Positions 7,222-15,805 of a stretch of 64,000 nucleotides of DNA are shown here, in pieces. The position numbers and the translations under genes were made by a program. Numbering within the stretch: position 1 is the stretch's first letter; each line of letters opens with the position of its first letter. Source of the DNA: Actinomyces trachealis. GTDB taxonomy: Bacteria > Actinomycetota > Actinomycetes > Actinomycetales > Actinomycetaceae. The notes beneath the pieces were generated by a model. The model was not told the origin of the DNA. It was given only the letters and a program-made list of their open reading frames with translations, and searched no databases. The stretch spans positions 2,232,001-2,296,000 of the forward strand of contig NZ_CP065027.1 in NCBI RefSeq assembly GCF_015711475.1, written 5' to 3'.

Positions 7222-9713
7222 TGCCCGCCATGCTCGACCTGCGCCGCACCGTGGCCGCCCTGGTGGCGGTCGCCATGAGCGCCGCACTCATAGTTGTCAG
7301 CCTTATCATCTCCGATTCTTCGACCGCCCAGATGACGGCGGCGGCTCGCGCCTCGGTCGGCGACGCCGACGTGGTCGTCATCGCCGACAGCCATGACGAC
7401 GCCACGGACGGGACCCTGCCCGAACAGGCGGTCCGGGACGTCACCGCCGCCGACGGCGTGGCCAGCGTGCGTCCCTACATTGAGGGCTCGACTTGGATTG
7501 TGCACCCGGCGGGTTCCGCATATAGCACACATCCCTTCGTGCTCGAGGTGCCCGAAATAGGTGGCGGGACACGCTTGATGTCGGGACGTCTACCGGAGAA
7601 GGAGGGAGAGGTAGCCCTTTCCCCGGCCGCTGCGCAGGCCCAGGACCTTGAAGTTGGAAGTACCGTATCCTTCAAAAAAGCGTTCACTGAAGCTGAGAAT
7701 AGTTCGACCGCAACGGTTGTGGGCATAATTCAAGCCGGTGCTGAGATAACCCGACGCGGCGCGGCTAGCGAGTATGTCTTTGCGACTGCGGAAGAACGTG
7801 CGGTACTCGGGGTGCCGGAGACTCCTGTTGTTCTATATGTGACGGGCTCTGTGGGTGCAAATTCCGCTACGCTCATGAATTCGGTCGAGCAGGCTGCTAA
7901 GTATTCTCAGCCGGGCGCGGGTGTTTACACCGCTTCCGATATCACGGTAATGCGGACCTCTGAACAGAGTGCGGTGGATTCGCTGACGATGACACTGTTC
8001 CAGTTGCTGGGACCGGCGTGTGCTGTGGTTGCGGGAATAGTGATTGCGACTACGTTCAGCACTCTGGTAGCTCGGCAGGCGCGACAGACCGGTCTGTTGC
8101 GTTGCATCGGAGCCACCCGGCGCCAGGTGCTCGGATCGGTGCTGCGCACCGGGCTGATCACCGGGCTGGTGGGCTCGGTGTTGGGTACCGGGCTTGGCAT
8201 TGGATTGGCCGCGCTGGTGTCACGCGCAGGCCTGGTTGAGGGCCTGGAATGGCGGTACTTCACAGTCTCATCACGGTCGCTTCTCCTAGGGGCCTTCCTC
8301 GGCACCGTAGTGACGCTGGTGGCGGTGCTGCGTCCGGCCCGTCGCGCCACCCGAGTCTCCCCCTTGGTGGCCCTGACGGGACAGGTGAGCGATGAGCGCT
8401 CGCTCAGCCGTCGGCGCGTGATCGGCGCGATCGTGGGACTGGTGGTAGTAGTGATCGGTTTGGTCATTACTGGATTGAGCATTCAAGTGCGGGCCGTTGA
8501 GTACACGGCTGTCGGCGCGGTCATTCTGGTGCTGGGTGTACTGGCAGGGCTGCCGCTGCTGGTTATTGGTGCCTCCCGTGCCACGGAGCGACTCGTCGGT
8601 GGAGCGCGTCGGCCAGTGTTGCAACTCGCCACCCGTAACCTGGCCCGTAACCCGGGGCGCGCAGCCGCTACTACCGCCTCGCTGCTGGTTTCTGTGGCCG
8701 TGGCCTCCACTCTGGTCACCGGTCTTGCCAGCGTACGGGCATCAATGGATGGATATGTCAATAGCGGCAGTCCCATAGACATCCGGGTCAGCGCAATTCC
8801 CGCCGATGCCGATACGTCAGCACTGACCGCCCGGGTAGAGAACGCGGACGACGTTGACCGGACGGTGCTGGTACCCATGCTGGATGTGAGGATTTCTCCG
8901 GAGACGATTGGAGGAAATGAGATCACCGTTTCCGCGGTGGATGTGGCTGAGGTCTCTCCGGTCATTCGTTCCCACACGGGGTTGGAGGGACTTGATGACA
9001 ACACACTGATCGTTGGAGGGATCTATCACCTTCCGGAGGGTACGCCCGTGACGCTCACGGGGCCTGCGGGCAGTGCCGAGCTGACCGTGCACGTGGAGGA
9101 GGGCGGCTTCGGGCCGGTCATTACGCCCGCGGTCGCAAAGAAACTGGTCGGAGACAACCTAACGAGTTCATCCCTGTGGGTGCGTACCGTCGGCGACGGC
9201 AGTAACGCCGCAACGGGTTCGCAGGTGCGTCAACTCCTACAAGGGGAAGGCTACGTCATCACGACCGCTGCAGCCAGCCGCACCACATTCACTAACTACA
9301 TCAACTGGATCATCGCGGTTATCGTCGTGGTACTGGCCTTCACGCTCCTGATCACCCTGTCCGGCATGGCCAATACCACGGACGTGAGCGTGCTGGAACG
9401 GGTCCGAGAGATCGGTGTGCTGCGGGCCACCGGCGTACAACGGCGTCAGGTAGGAGGACTCTTCATCACCGAGGCGGCACTGACCTCGCTGCTGGGCGGC
9501 GTGATCGGAGTCCTCTTGGGCACGGTTTTGGGTCTGGCGGGCGTAGCCGCTGCCATGGGCGCCGACACCGGGTCGGACCTGGTACTGCGGGTGCCCTGGC
9601 TATGGCTGGTGGCGATCCTGCTCGCAGCCGCGGCGGTCGGCGTGCTCGCCGCACTGCGCCCCAGCAACCGTGCCGCATCGGTAGTTGCAGTCACGGCGAT
9701 TGCTCAAGAGTGA
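7221..9713 (+). CDS. FtsX-type ABC transporter permease A
   Basis: This membrane subunit of 830 residues partners the preceding ATPase. One N-terminal helix (residues 8-28) is followed by a large extracytoplasmic domain, then an FtsX helix bundle near residues 255-390, more helices near 400-455, a second outer domain and a second FtsX bundle in the last 140 residues (starting around NYINWIIAVIVVVLAF). This is the duplicated architecture of Gram-positive antimicrobial-peptide or lipoprotein exporters. Its first 24 codons are identical to permease B at 15806-18274, then the two diverge strongly. The stretch from about 7294 to 8080 uses noticeably more A/T-ending codons than its surroundings, which suggests foreign or recombined DNA. 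The substrate is unknown; regulation by the nearby two-component pair is inferred. Confidence 0.88.
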   Translation: MPAMLDLRRTVAALVAVAMSAALIVVSLIISDSSTAQMTAAARASVGDADVVVIADSHDDATDGTLPEQAVRDVTAADGVASVRPYIEGSTWIVHPAGSAYSTHPFVLEVPEIGGGTRLMSGRLPEKEGEVALSPAAAQAQDLEVGSTVSFKKAFTEAENSSTATVVGIIQAGAEITRRGAASEYVFATAEERAVLGVPETPVVLYVTGSVGANSATLMNSVEQAAKYSQPGAGVYTASDITVMRTSEQSAVDSLTMTLFQLLGPACAVVAGIVIATTFSTLVARQARQTGLLRCIGATRRQVLGSVLRTGLITGLVGSVLGTGLGIGLAALVSRAGLVEGLEWRYFTVSSRSLLLGAFLGTVVTLVAVLRPARRATRVSPLVALTGQVSDERSLSRRRVIGAIVGLVVVVIGLVITGLSIQVRAVEYTAVGAVILVLGVLAGLPLLVIGASRATERLVGGARRPVLQLATRNLARNPGRAAATTASLLVSVAVASTLVTGLASVRASMDGYVNSGSPIDIRVSAIPADADTSALTARVENADDVDRTVLVPMLDVRISPETIGGNEITVSAVDVAEVSPVIRSHTGLEGLDDNTLIVGGIYHLPEGTPVTLTGPAGSAELTVHVEEGGFGPVITPAVAKKLVGDNLTSSSLWVRTVGDGSNAATGSQVRQLLQGEGYVITTAAASRTTFTNYINWIIAVIVVVLAFTLLITLSGMANTTDVSVLERVREIGVLRATGVQRRQVGGLFITEAALTSLLGGVIGVLLGTVLGLAGVAAAMGADTGSDLVLRVPWLWLVAILLAAAAVGVLAALRPSNRAASVVAVTAIAQE

Positions 9714-9779
9714 AGCGGGCTCGTCTGCCCTACTCCTTCCCACTGTCCACCACATCGAACACACAGACTTCCCCAGACC

Positions 9780-10751
9780 GTACTGATCGGGGAGGTTGGT
9801 CAAGCGTGTGATGGGTGGTTTGCCGTTGCAGGCTTGGTGGGGTCGGTGGTGATTGTAGTAGTGGATCCGTCCGGGCAGGGCGTCGCGGCGCTCTTGCTCG
9901 CTGGTGTGGCAGCGGGCGTAGGCCCAGCCGTCGGCCAGGGTGCGGTGGAAGCGCTCGATCTTGCCGCCCTGTGTGGCCGGTAGGGCCGTGTCTTGCTCAC
10001 CGTGATGGAGTGCTGGGCGGCACAGCGCGTGCCACCGGCGTGACCTGTAGGCCGGCCCGTTGTCGGACAGGACCCGCTCGATGCGCACGCCCCGGGCGGC
10101 GAACCATGCCACCGCCCGCTCCAGCACGGCTGTGGCGGTGGCTGCCATCTCGTCGTCGTGGACCTCGCAGTAGACCACGCGTGAGTGGTCGTCGATGAGC
10201 CGGTGCACGCACGCGTAGCCCAGGCCTGTCCCGCGGCGTTTGCCGTTGGGGCTGCTGGTGGTGGCGGCGCGGTTGCGGTTTCCCTGCTGGCGGCCGACGT
10301 AGCGCCAGCCGCCGCCGTCGGGGATGTTGCCGATCTTCTTGACGTCGACGTGGACCAGTGAGCCGGTGGTCGTGCTCGTAGCGGCGCACAGGCTGGCCGG
10401 TGGCCCGGTCCACGTGGGCCAGCCGGTTGAGCCCGCAGGAGGTCAGGATCCGTGTGACGGTCGACGGGGCGATACCCAGGCGGGCGGCGAGCTGGACGGG
10501 TCCTTCGCGCAGCCGCCACGCAGCGTTTGACCACCCGCTGCGGGGTCCTGGTAGGGCTGCGGTGGGGCCGCGAGGAGCGGTCCTGCATCGACTGGCCCGC
10601 CGACCCGGTAGCGGTCGGCCCACCGCTTGACGGTGGGCCACGAGACCTGGAACCTCGCGGCGACCTCACAGACAGGCACACCGTTGTCGACAACCAGACG
10701 GGCCACCTTCAGACGGTGACGTGGGGTCAGGGCTGCGTCAGCGTGGGACAC
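9780..10751 (-). pseudogene. IS481-like transposase, frameshifted
   Basis: Pieces of an IS481 transposase are spread over all three minus-strand frames. The N-terminal helix-turn-helix part (ALTPRHRLKVARLVVDNG, then VSWPTVKRWADRYR) runs from about 10751 to 10620. A middle piece (RLGIAPSTVTRILTSCGLNR) is in another frame. The DDE core (LIDDHSRVVYCE, LSDNGPAYRS, KIERFHRTLADGWAYA) and the YNHHRPHQA tail end near 9800. At least three frame changes are needed to join them, so no active transposase is made. Confidence 0.85.
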
Positions 10752-10867
10752 AAGGAGGGCCTTCCTGGCTTGACGTGGTGCTGATGCGAGTCCCACTCAA
10801 CCAGCAAGGCCCTCCCCTCGTCACACGTCTGGATCACAGTCCTTCAACCAACATCCCCGGTCAGTAC
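9780..10867. mobile_element. IS481-like insertion sequence, decayed
   Basis: Imperfect terminal inverted repeats are visible: TACTGATCGGGGAGGTTGG at 9781-9799, and the complement of TACTGACCGGGGATGTTGG at 10848-10866. The element is about 1.09 kb, a normal size for the family. I could not find a convincing target duplication. It separates permease A from the response regulator gene, ending 24 bp from the regulator's stop. Confidence 0.8.
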
Positions 10868-10890
10868 AGCTAGGTGATGACGGTCTCAGG

Positions 10891-11568
10891 CTACGGATGT
10901 TGAGCCTTGGTGGCTTCAATTACGAGCCGCAGGCGTGAATCGACGCCGTACTTGTGCATCAGACTCGACACGTGGCGTTTGACGGTGCTCTCGGCGATGA
11001 ACAGCTTCTCCGCGATCTCTGCGTTGGACATGCCCTCACACAGCAGGCCCAGGACGTTCTGCTCGGCCGGGGTGACGCCGTCGGGAGCCCTCCTTCGCTG
11101 CACCGGGCGCAGGTGGTCGGCGACCAGTCTGGAGGCAGCGTCCGGGGAGATGCTGGTGCCGCCGTGGTGCGCGGCGACGATGGCACGGACGACTTCATTC
11201 GGCTCATCGGTCTTGTACAGGAAGCCGTTGGCGTGCTGAGTCAACGCAGTCAACATGGCGGTGTCATCGTCGAAGCCGGTCAGGAGTACCACGGCTGTTT
11301 CTGGAGAGTCCTGCTTGATGCGCGACAGCAGCTCAAGACCGTCCATGCCGGGCATGCGTACATCGGTGAGCACGACGTCGACGTTCCTGCCGCGCAGGAA
11401 GGCCAGTGCGTCCGTGGCGGACTCGAAGGCGCGCAGCAGCTCGATCTGGGGCGCGCTCTCCAAGTAGGTGCGCAGCGCGTGCAGGACGTACACGTCGTTG
11501 TCCACGGCGACCACCCGGATGGGGGTGTCGCTGGTTCCCTCTGTTGGGAGTGTGTCAGGGGTAGGCAT
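10891..11568 (-). CDS. NarL/LuxR-type response regulator
   Basis: This protein of 225 residues has an N-terminal receiver domain with the phospho-acceptor in VLTDVRMPGMDGLELL and a conserved Thr in VLLTGFD. A C-terminal LuxR helix-turn-helix follows (TPAEQNVLGLLCEGMSNAEI, then FIAESTVKRHVSSLM). The unusual DND in place of DDD or DDE near residue 23 keeps an acidic pocket. The gene is divergent from the sensor kinase, with only 45 bp between the two starts, so a shared promoter region is likely. Being enclosed by the two ABC exporter operons suggests that it senses and controls them, as in peptide-resistance modules. That link is inferred from position. Confidence 0.9.
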   Translation of the reverse strand: MPTPDTLPTEGTSDTPIRVVAVDNDVYVLHALRTYLESAPQIELLRAFESATDALAFLRGRNVDVVLTDVRMPGMDGLELLSRIKQDSPETAVVLLTGFDDDTAMLTALTQHANGFLYKTDEPNEVVRAIVAAHHGGTSISPDAASRLVADHLRPVQRRRAPDGVTPAEQNVLGLLCEGMSNAEIAEKLFIAESTVKRHVSSLMHKYGVDSRLRLVIEATKAQHP

Positions 11569-11613
11569 GGCCTAAGGTTAGGCGCGAACCCGTTCCCGTC
11601 GGGAGCTGTCACC

Positions 11614-12825
11614 GTGTCCGTGTTTTCTTCGCTACGTTCGTCCCTCGTCTCGTTGCACTCATCCCTCCTGCCCGCGCAGGAGGAGCCGGGTCTGTGGCGA
11701 CCAACCCGCCGGACACACCTGCTGCACCTGGGTGTGGCCGTGTTCCTGTTGGTCTTCGCATACCTCTTCACGGGACTGCCTCACGAACCGGTGCCAGTTG
11801 GGCTGACGGTGCTCGCCTGCATTGCGCTCCCTGTGTTCTCTGCGATGCCGGTAGTCGGCATGTTGCTGGGCATCGTGGCGACGTGGGCTGCTTCATCTGT
11901 TGAACAGGACACCGGTATCGTTGCGACTCTGGCGGTATGGAGTGTCATTAGCGTATTGATCGCTCGCGGTTGCCCCAGGTGGATAGTCTATTGCTTCGCG
12001 TATCTGGTTGCTGTTCCAGTAGTTTGGGTCGCGGCACGTCAAGGGCAATGGGTTAATGGTTTTATTTGGATAGTGCTTGTTGGGATTCCCTGTGTGGTGC
12101 TGGGTGAACTATTGCGCCGTCAGCGCGACCGCGCCAAAGAAAACGTTCGTGACAGGCGTCAGGCGCTGGTGCGGCAGCGTCGGATTATCGCCTCCGAGCT
12201 ACATGACACGGTCGCGCGTGACCTCGCCTACGCGGTAATGACTGCCGAGCAATTGAAACTCGCTCACCCAGAAGACGATGATCTTGTGCGTGGACTTGAT
12301 GCTGTGATCGAACCCGTGCGCATGGCCGTAGGCCAACTACGGCGCAGCCTGCAGAATATAACCGCGACGGACAATGATGACGCCGTGCTGCTTTCGTCTG
12401 TCACATCGCCGCGGCCTATTACATCAGTGCTCGCGGATGCGCGGCGCGTGCTAGAGGCACGTGGAGCTTCGTTGGAGGTTGAAGGGACAGAACTATTTCA
12501 GAGTGAGGGAGTCCTCACTCCGGGTATGCAGCAACAGGTGCTGCGGGTGGTCAACGAACTTATTGATAACGCTACTAAATATACATCCGCCGATGGTCGA
12601 GTCCGAATAACGGTTGAGACCAATGGCCATGCACTCGAATGTATGGTAACGAACCCCGTTGATGTGAACCCCTCGAAGGATGTCGCGCTCTCGTCGGGAA
12701 TCGGTCTGGAGGGTGCCCGCCGACGGGTAGAGACTCTGGGCGGAGAGCTTGTCACTAACCAGGGTGGAGGGCGCTGGGCGGTGACTTTTACTGTACCTGT
12801 GCGAGGTGCGTGGCAGAACGCGTAG
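11614..12825 (+). CDS. Sensor histidine kinase (HisKA_3 type)
   Basis: The predicted protein has 403 residues. About six hydrophobic segments between residues 30 and 165 form a membrane sensor with almost no extracytoplasmic domain. A dimerisation segment carries the phospho-accepting His in ASELHDTVARDLAYAV. The ATPase domain follows, with N-box NELIDNATKYTS and G-box GIGLEGARRRVETLGGEL. This architecture pairs with NarL-type regulators such as the divergent neighbour. I choose GTG 11614 because GGGAG at 11601-11605 lies 8 bases upstream; the open frame further upstream is antisense to the regulator. Codon use from about 11900 is more A/T-rich than most of the window. The stop codon lies 3-4 bp from the ISL3 element, so the 3' end has only just escaped the insertion. 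Confidence 0.88.
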   Translation: MSVFSSLRSSLVSLHSSLLPAQEEPGLWRPTRRTHLLHLGVAVFLLVFAYLFTGLPHEPVPVGLTVLACIALPVFSAMPVVGMLLGIVATWAASSVEQDTGIVATLAVWSVISVLIARGCPRWIVYCFAYLVAVPVVWVAARQGQWVNGFIWIVLVGIPCVVLGELLRRQRDRAKENVRDRRQALVRQRRIIASELHDTVARDLAYAVMTAEQLKLAHPEDDDLVRGLDAVIEPVRMAVGQLRRSLQNITATDNDDAVLLSSVTSPRPITSVLADARRVLEARGASLEVEGTELFQSEGVLTPGMQQQVLRVVNELIDNATKYTSADGRVRITVETNGHALECMVTNPVDVNPSKDVALSSGIGLEGARRRVETLGGELVTNQGGGRWAVTFTVPVRGAWQNA

Positions 12826-12849
12826 AAGGGCTCTTCCCAATCGAGGGTG

Positions 12850-14152
12850 TAGGTGGTGCCTGAATCCGCCGGCTTCTAGTAGTGAGCGGGTGGTGTAGTT
12901 GGTGAGGTTGCGAAAGCCCAGCGCGGTGCCGCGTAGGTGTTCCAGGTGGCCGTTGAGCGCCTTGGGTGGGTCCGTTGGAGGTGCGGGGGCGGTTGAGGTA
13001 GGCCAGTACGTCGGTGGCGCGTGTGTGCAGCGTGCGCCCCAGGGTGGTGACCTCGCTCAGCTCTGGTGGCACGCCGCAGGCGGTGCTGGTGATCAGCTCT
13101 TGCATGAGGATCTTGCCCTGGGCCCTGTCACGATGGCGGTAGGCGGCCACCATCTTCTGGTAGATCCACCAGGTCACCTCGACCAGGGTGTGCTCATCGT
13201 TCGCGAACAGTTCCTTCAGGCGGGCGCGCTGCTTGCCGGTGAGCAGGTCGGGCCGGTGTGCAGCATCCGGCGTGCCCTTGTACAGGGGGTCACCAGCGCG
13301 CCCCTGGCCGCCCGTGCAGCTGCTGCTGGATACGCCGACGGCACCCATCGAGCGCGTCACCGGCCAGGCGCACCACGTGGAAGGGGTCGGGCACCGCCCT
13401 CGCGTCGGCCAGCTCCTGGCTGGCGGCGGTCCTGGCACCCGGTGAAGCCGTCCATGGCGACCACCTCAATGTCCTACCTCCAAGCCTGGGGCGCGCAGCC
13501 AGCCAGCCCTTGAGCACCTGCTTGGAGCGTGCGGGCACCATGTCAAGCAGACGAGCCGGGCCCGTGCCGTCCCTGAGAGGGGTCAGGTCGATGACCACCG
13601 TGACGTACCTTGCCGCCCCCTTGAGCGTGTGGCGCCACACAACAGGGGGCACCTCCCGCTAGAGAGCGTAGCGCGCGGGGGCAATCATCGACCCCGATGA
13701 CCCTCACCCCGTCGAACCGGCCCGGGTCATCGATCAGCACACGCCTGCCCTCGGCCAGCACCGCGTCATTGACCGTGTGCCAGGACACCCCCAGACCTGC
13801 GGCGATGCGCGAGACGGTCAGGTGGTCGATCACCAGTGCCTCCAACGCCCAGCGCATCGCGCGACACGACAGCCTCGCCCGCTGCGCTGCTGCACAGGTC
13901 AGGTCCTCACGCCAGGCGCGCCCGCACCCACCACACGTGCAGCGCCGCACGCGCACCAGCAGCGCGGTCGGGCGGTGACCCAACGGCTCGTGCACGAGCC
14001 ATCGCGTGTCGGTTCCACGCGACAGCGCCCTGCCGCCGCAGCCCCGGCACCAAGGATCTGGTTGAGCGACCCGGCACTCGCTTCCCCGCCCGGTCCGCCT
14101 CCAGACGCCGGCCCACGGCCACCAGACCGAGCTCGTCGAGACGGCAGAAGGC
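12850..14152 (-). pseudogene. ISL3-like transposase, main part, frameshifted
   Basis: From the junction at 14152 the minus strand reads AFCRLDELGLVAVGRRLEAD, then a zinc-finger region with CTCGGCGRAWRED, the helix-turn-helix (IAAGLGVSWHTVNDAVLAEG) and the DDE core (DGVRVIGVDD; YVTVVIDLTPLRDGTGPARL; DPFHVVRLAGDALDGCRRR). It continues to NRPRTSNGPT near 12960. The segments lie in different frames, with breaks near 14080, 13660, 13450, 13300 and 12950. The first 14 codons are stranded on the other side of the nested IS. Confidence 0.85.
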
Positions 14153-15579
14153 GGAGTGCCTCATGTCAAGGTGCCCGCGAAAACTCGTTGGTACCTTATC
14201 TGGAACTGCCCGCGAGGCTGTGGGGGTCTAGGAGGCGGCTTTCTTGATGCGGATGCCCTTGTGGGCGTCGGGCAGGACGCTGGGGAGCTGGGCGAGGTGG
14301 AGTTGGTCGGTCTTGTCCTTGGCCAGAGCGATGAGCAGGTCCTGGGGCTCGCCGATGCGACGGGTGGTGGCGGCCGGGTTCAGCTGGTTGCGGTAGGCGG
14401 TCAGCTCCTGCTTGTGCTTGTCGGTCAGTACGTCGGTGTCCAGCAGCCGGTCCAGCGGGATACGGGGGCGTCGTACAGGCGCTTGCGCTTGCCGGCCTTG
14501 TCGGTGCCCCCATCCGATGGGCTTCTTGGTAGGGGTCAGGTAGTTGGCCTGCGCGTCCACCAGTACCCACAACCGGTTTAGAACCTCCCGCTCGGCGTCG
14601 GTGTCGTAGCGGTGGTAGAAGGCATAGTGGCGTACCAGGTGGTTGTTCTTGGATTCGATGGTGGCCTGGTCGTTCTTCGTGTGTGGACGGCCTCGGGTGA
14701 GATAGATGTCCCGGTCCGCTGCCCACTTGACCACCCCGTGGTTGATGAGCTCGCTGCCGTTGTCGAAGTCCATTCCCGTGATGGGGAAGGGGATATCGTC
14801 CACGGCCTGGTCCAGGGCTGCCTTGATGTGCGTCTCGGCGTTGTTGCGGATGGATCGGGTGAAGGTCCAGCCGGTGAGCATGCCGGTCATGCTCAGGGTG
14901 CGGCGAGCTCGCCCTTGAGCAGCGGGCCGCAGTGGGCGACGGTATCGACCTCGAAGAACCCCGGGGACCGCTCGACCTCGTCGCCGGCCTTGCGGGTCCT
15001 GATGGGGCTGCGCAGTAGCGGTCCGGTCTTCGTGGTGCTCTTGGCGCGCAGTTGGTCCTTGGCCCTGGCAGGGGCGGGACAACGGTCGATGGTCGCCGCG
15101 CTCATCTGCTCCAGCTCACGGCGCACGGCCTGGCTGTGCCGGCCCTGACCGTCTACGAGCTCGCCCGCGGCCTCCGGCAGGTCCAGGAGCAGCGGCATTG
15201 ATACCTTCAAGTATTTGCCGCACTGTCCGCCGCTGGCCGCCCACACGCGCTGTAAGACCTTTAAGGCGTCGTAGGAGTACTTGCGCGCCCTGGTCCTGGG
15301 CTCTAACCTGCCAGTTCCTGGAAGGGCGCTTGGCCACCGCCCTCAGGCGCCTCCTGGCGTTATCCCGGCTCCAACCGGTCATCGCGCACACCTCATCCAG
15401 CATCCTCCCCTTGTCCTTCTTCGACGCCTTGGCATACGCCCCTGCGTACTTCCTAGTGATCTCCGCCCTGACCTGCATTGACAACCCACTCCCCATGCCC
15501 ACCACGATCCGCGACACTCGCGGGCAGTTCCAGATGAGGCACCGAACCACTTTCGCGGGCACCTGAGATGAGCCTCGTC
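14153..15579. mobile_element. Nested DDE-type insertion sequence with long terminal repeats
   Basis: The element is 1,427 bp and is flanked by a direct 6-bp duplication, GAAGGC, at 14147-14152 and 15580-15585. Long imperfect inverted repeats (about 47 bp, 14169-14215 against 15518-15564) share AGGTGCCCGCGAAA and ATCTGGAACTGCCCGCGA in order; weaker matching extends outward to the duplication. I do not recognise the exact family. It carries an integrase-core transposase, in the IS30/IS481-like group broadly. Confidence 0.82.
14228..15496 (-). pseudogene. Integrase-core transposase of the nested IS, frameshifted
   Basis: The N-terminal part begins MGSGLSMQVRAEITRKYAGA and has a helix-turn-helix-like DEVCAMTGWSRDNARRRLR. 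A middle segment (LKVSMPLLLDLPEAAGELVD) leads to the DDE core, with Asp in FFEVDTVAHCG, Asp in GMDFDNGSELINH and Glu in TIESKNNHLVRHYAF. These lie in different minus-strand frames, with changes near 15300, 14900 and 14500. The product is therefore inactive. Confidence 0.82.
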
Positions 15580-15621
15580 GAAGGCTGTCAGGTCAGGGGT
15601 CGCGAAGGTAGCATCAGGCAC
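15580..15621 (-). pseudogene. N-terminal 14 codons of the ISL3 transposase, cut off by the nested IS
   Basis: GTG at 15621 starts MPDATFATPDLTAF. Its last two codons, GCC TTC, are the target-site copy that is repeated at 14152-14147, where the frame resumes as AFCRLDELG. Joining the two pieces at that hexamer restores a continuous N-terminus. Confidence 0.8.
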
Positions 15622-15805
15622 GTCGAGGTCTTCCCGGTGGGTGTGTCAGAGCTCCCACCATCGGAAGACCCCGACCCCTACCCCGCCACCGACACGCTCA
15701 GCCACCCACCCCCTCAACCGCGAAGAGCCGGAAGTCTGTCATGCTCTGCGCGGTGGACGACGGTGTACGAAGGGCTGGCAGTCCTCCTTCTTCCCGACCC
15801 CAACG

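Larger units (their letters stand above)
6054..7293. repeat. Left arm of 1,240-bp inverted repeat
   Basis: Position x in this arm pairs with 25495-x in the right arm (18202-19441). The arms agree wherever I compared them, and they encode identical translations on both strands. They contain a shared promoter region, the whole ABC ATPase gene and the first 24 codons of each permease. Matching stops at 6054/19441 (inside hisN) and at 7293/18202 (inside the permeases). Confidence 0.93.
12829..15670. mobile_element. ISL3-like insertion sequence, interrupted by a second IS
   Basis: The left end reads GGCTCTTCCCAATCGAGGG from 12829. The right end (complement of 15652-15670) reads GGTCTTCCGATGGTGGGAG, a matching ISL3-type terminal repeat. 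Removing the nested element at 14153-15579 and one 6-bp duplication leaves about 1.4 kb, a normal ISL3 size. No 8-bp target duplication is visible, which suggests later rearrangement at one end. Confidence 0.8.

Noticed and set aside
6241..7287. 348-codon minus-strand frame repeated exactly at 18208-19254
   Set aside because: At first it looked like a duplicated novel gene. It is the antisense of the duplicated ABC ATPase and is identical only because the repeat arms are identical.
11614..12825. Reading the kinase as a 623-residue protein starting at 10954
   Set aside because: The extra N-terminal part is antisense to the response regulator. GTG 11614 has a ribosome site and directly precedes the membrane domain.
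12829..15670. 8-bp target duplication around the ISL3-like element
   Set aside because: Bases outside the two ends do not match, so I did not claim one.
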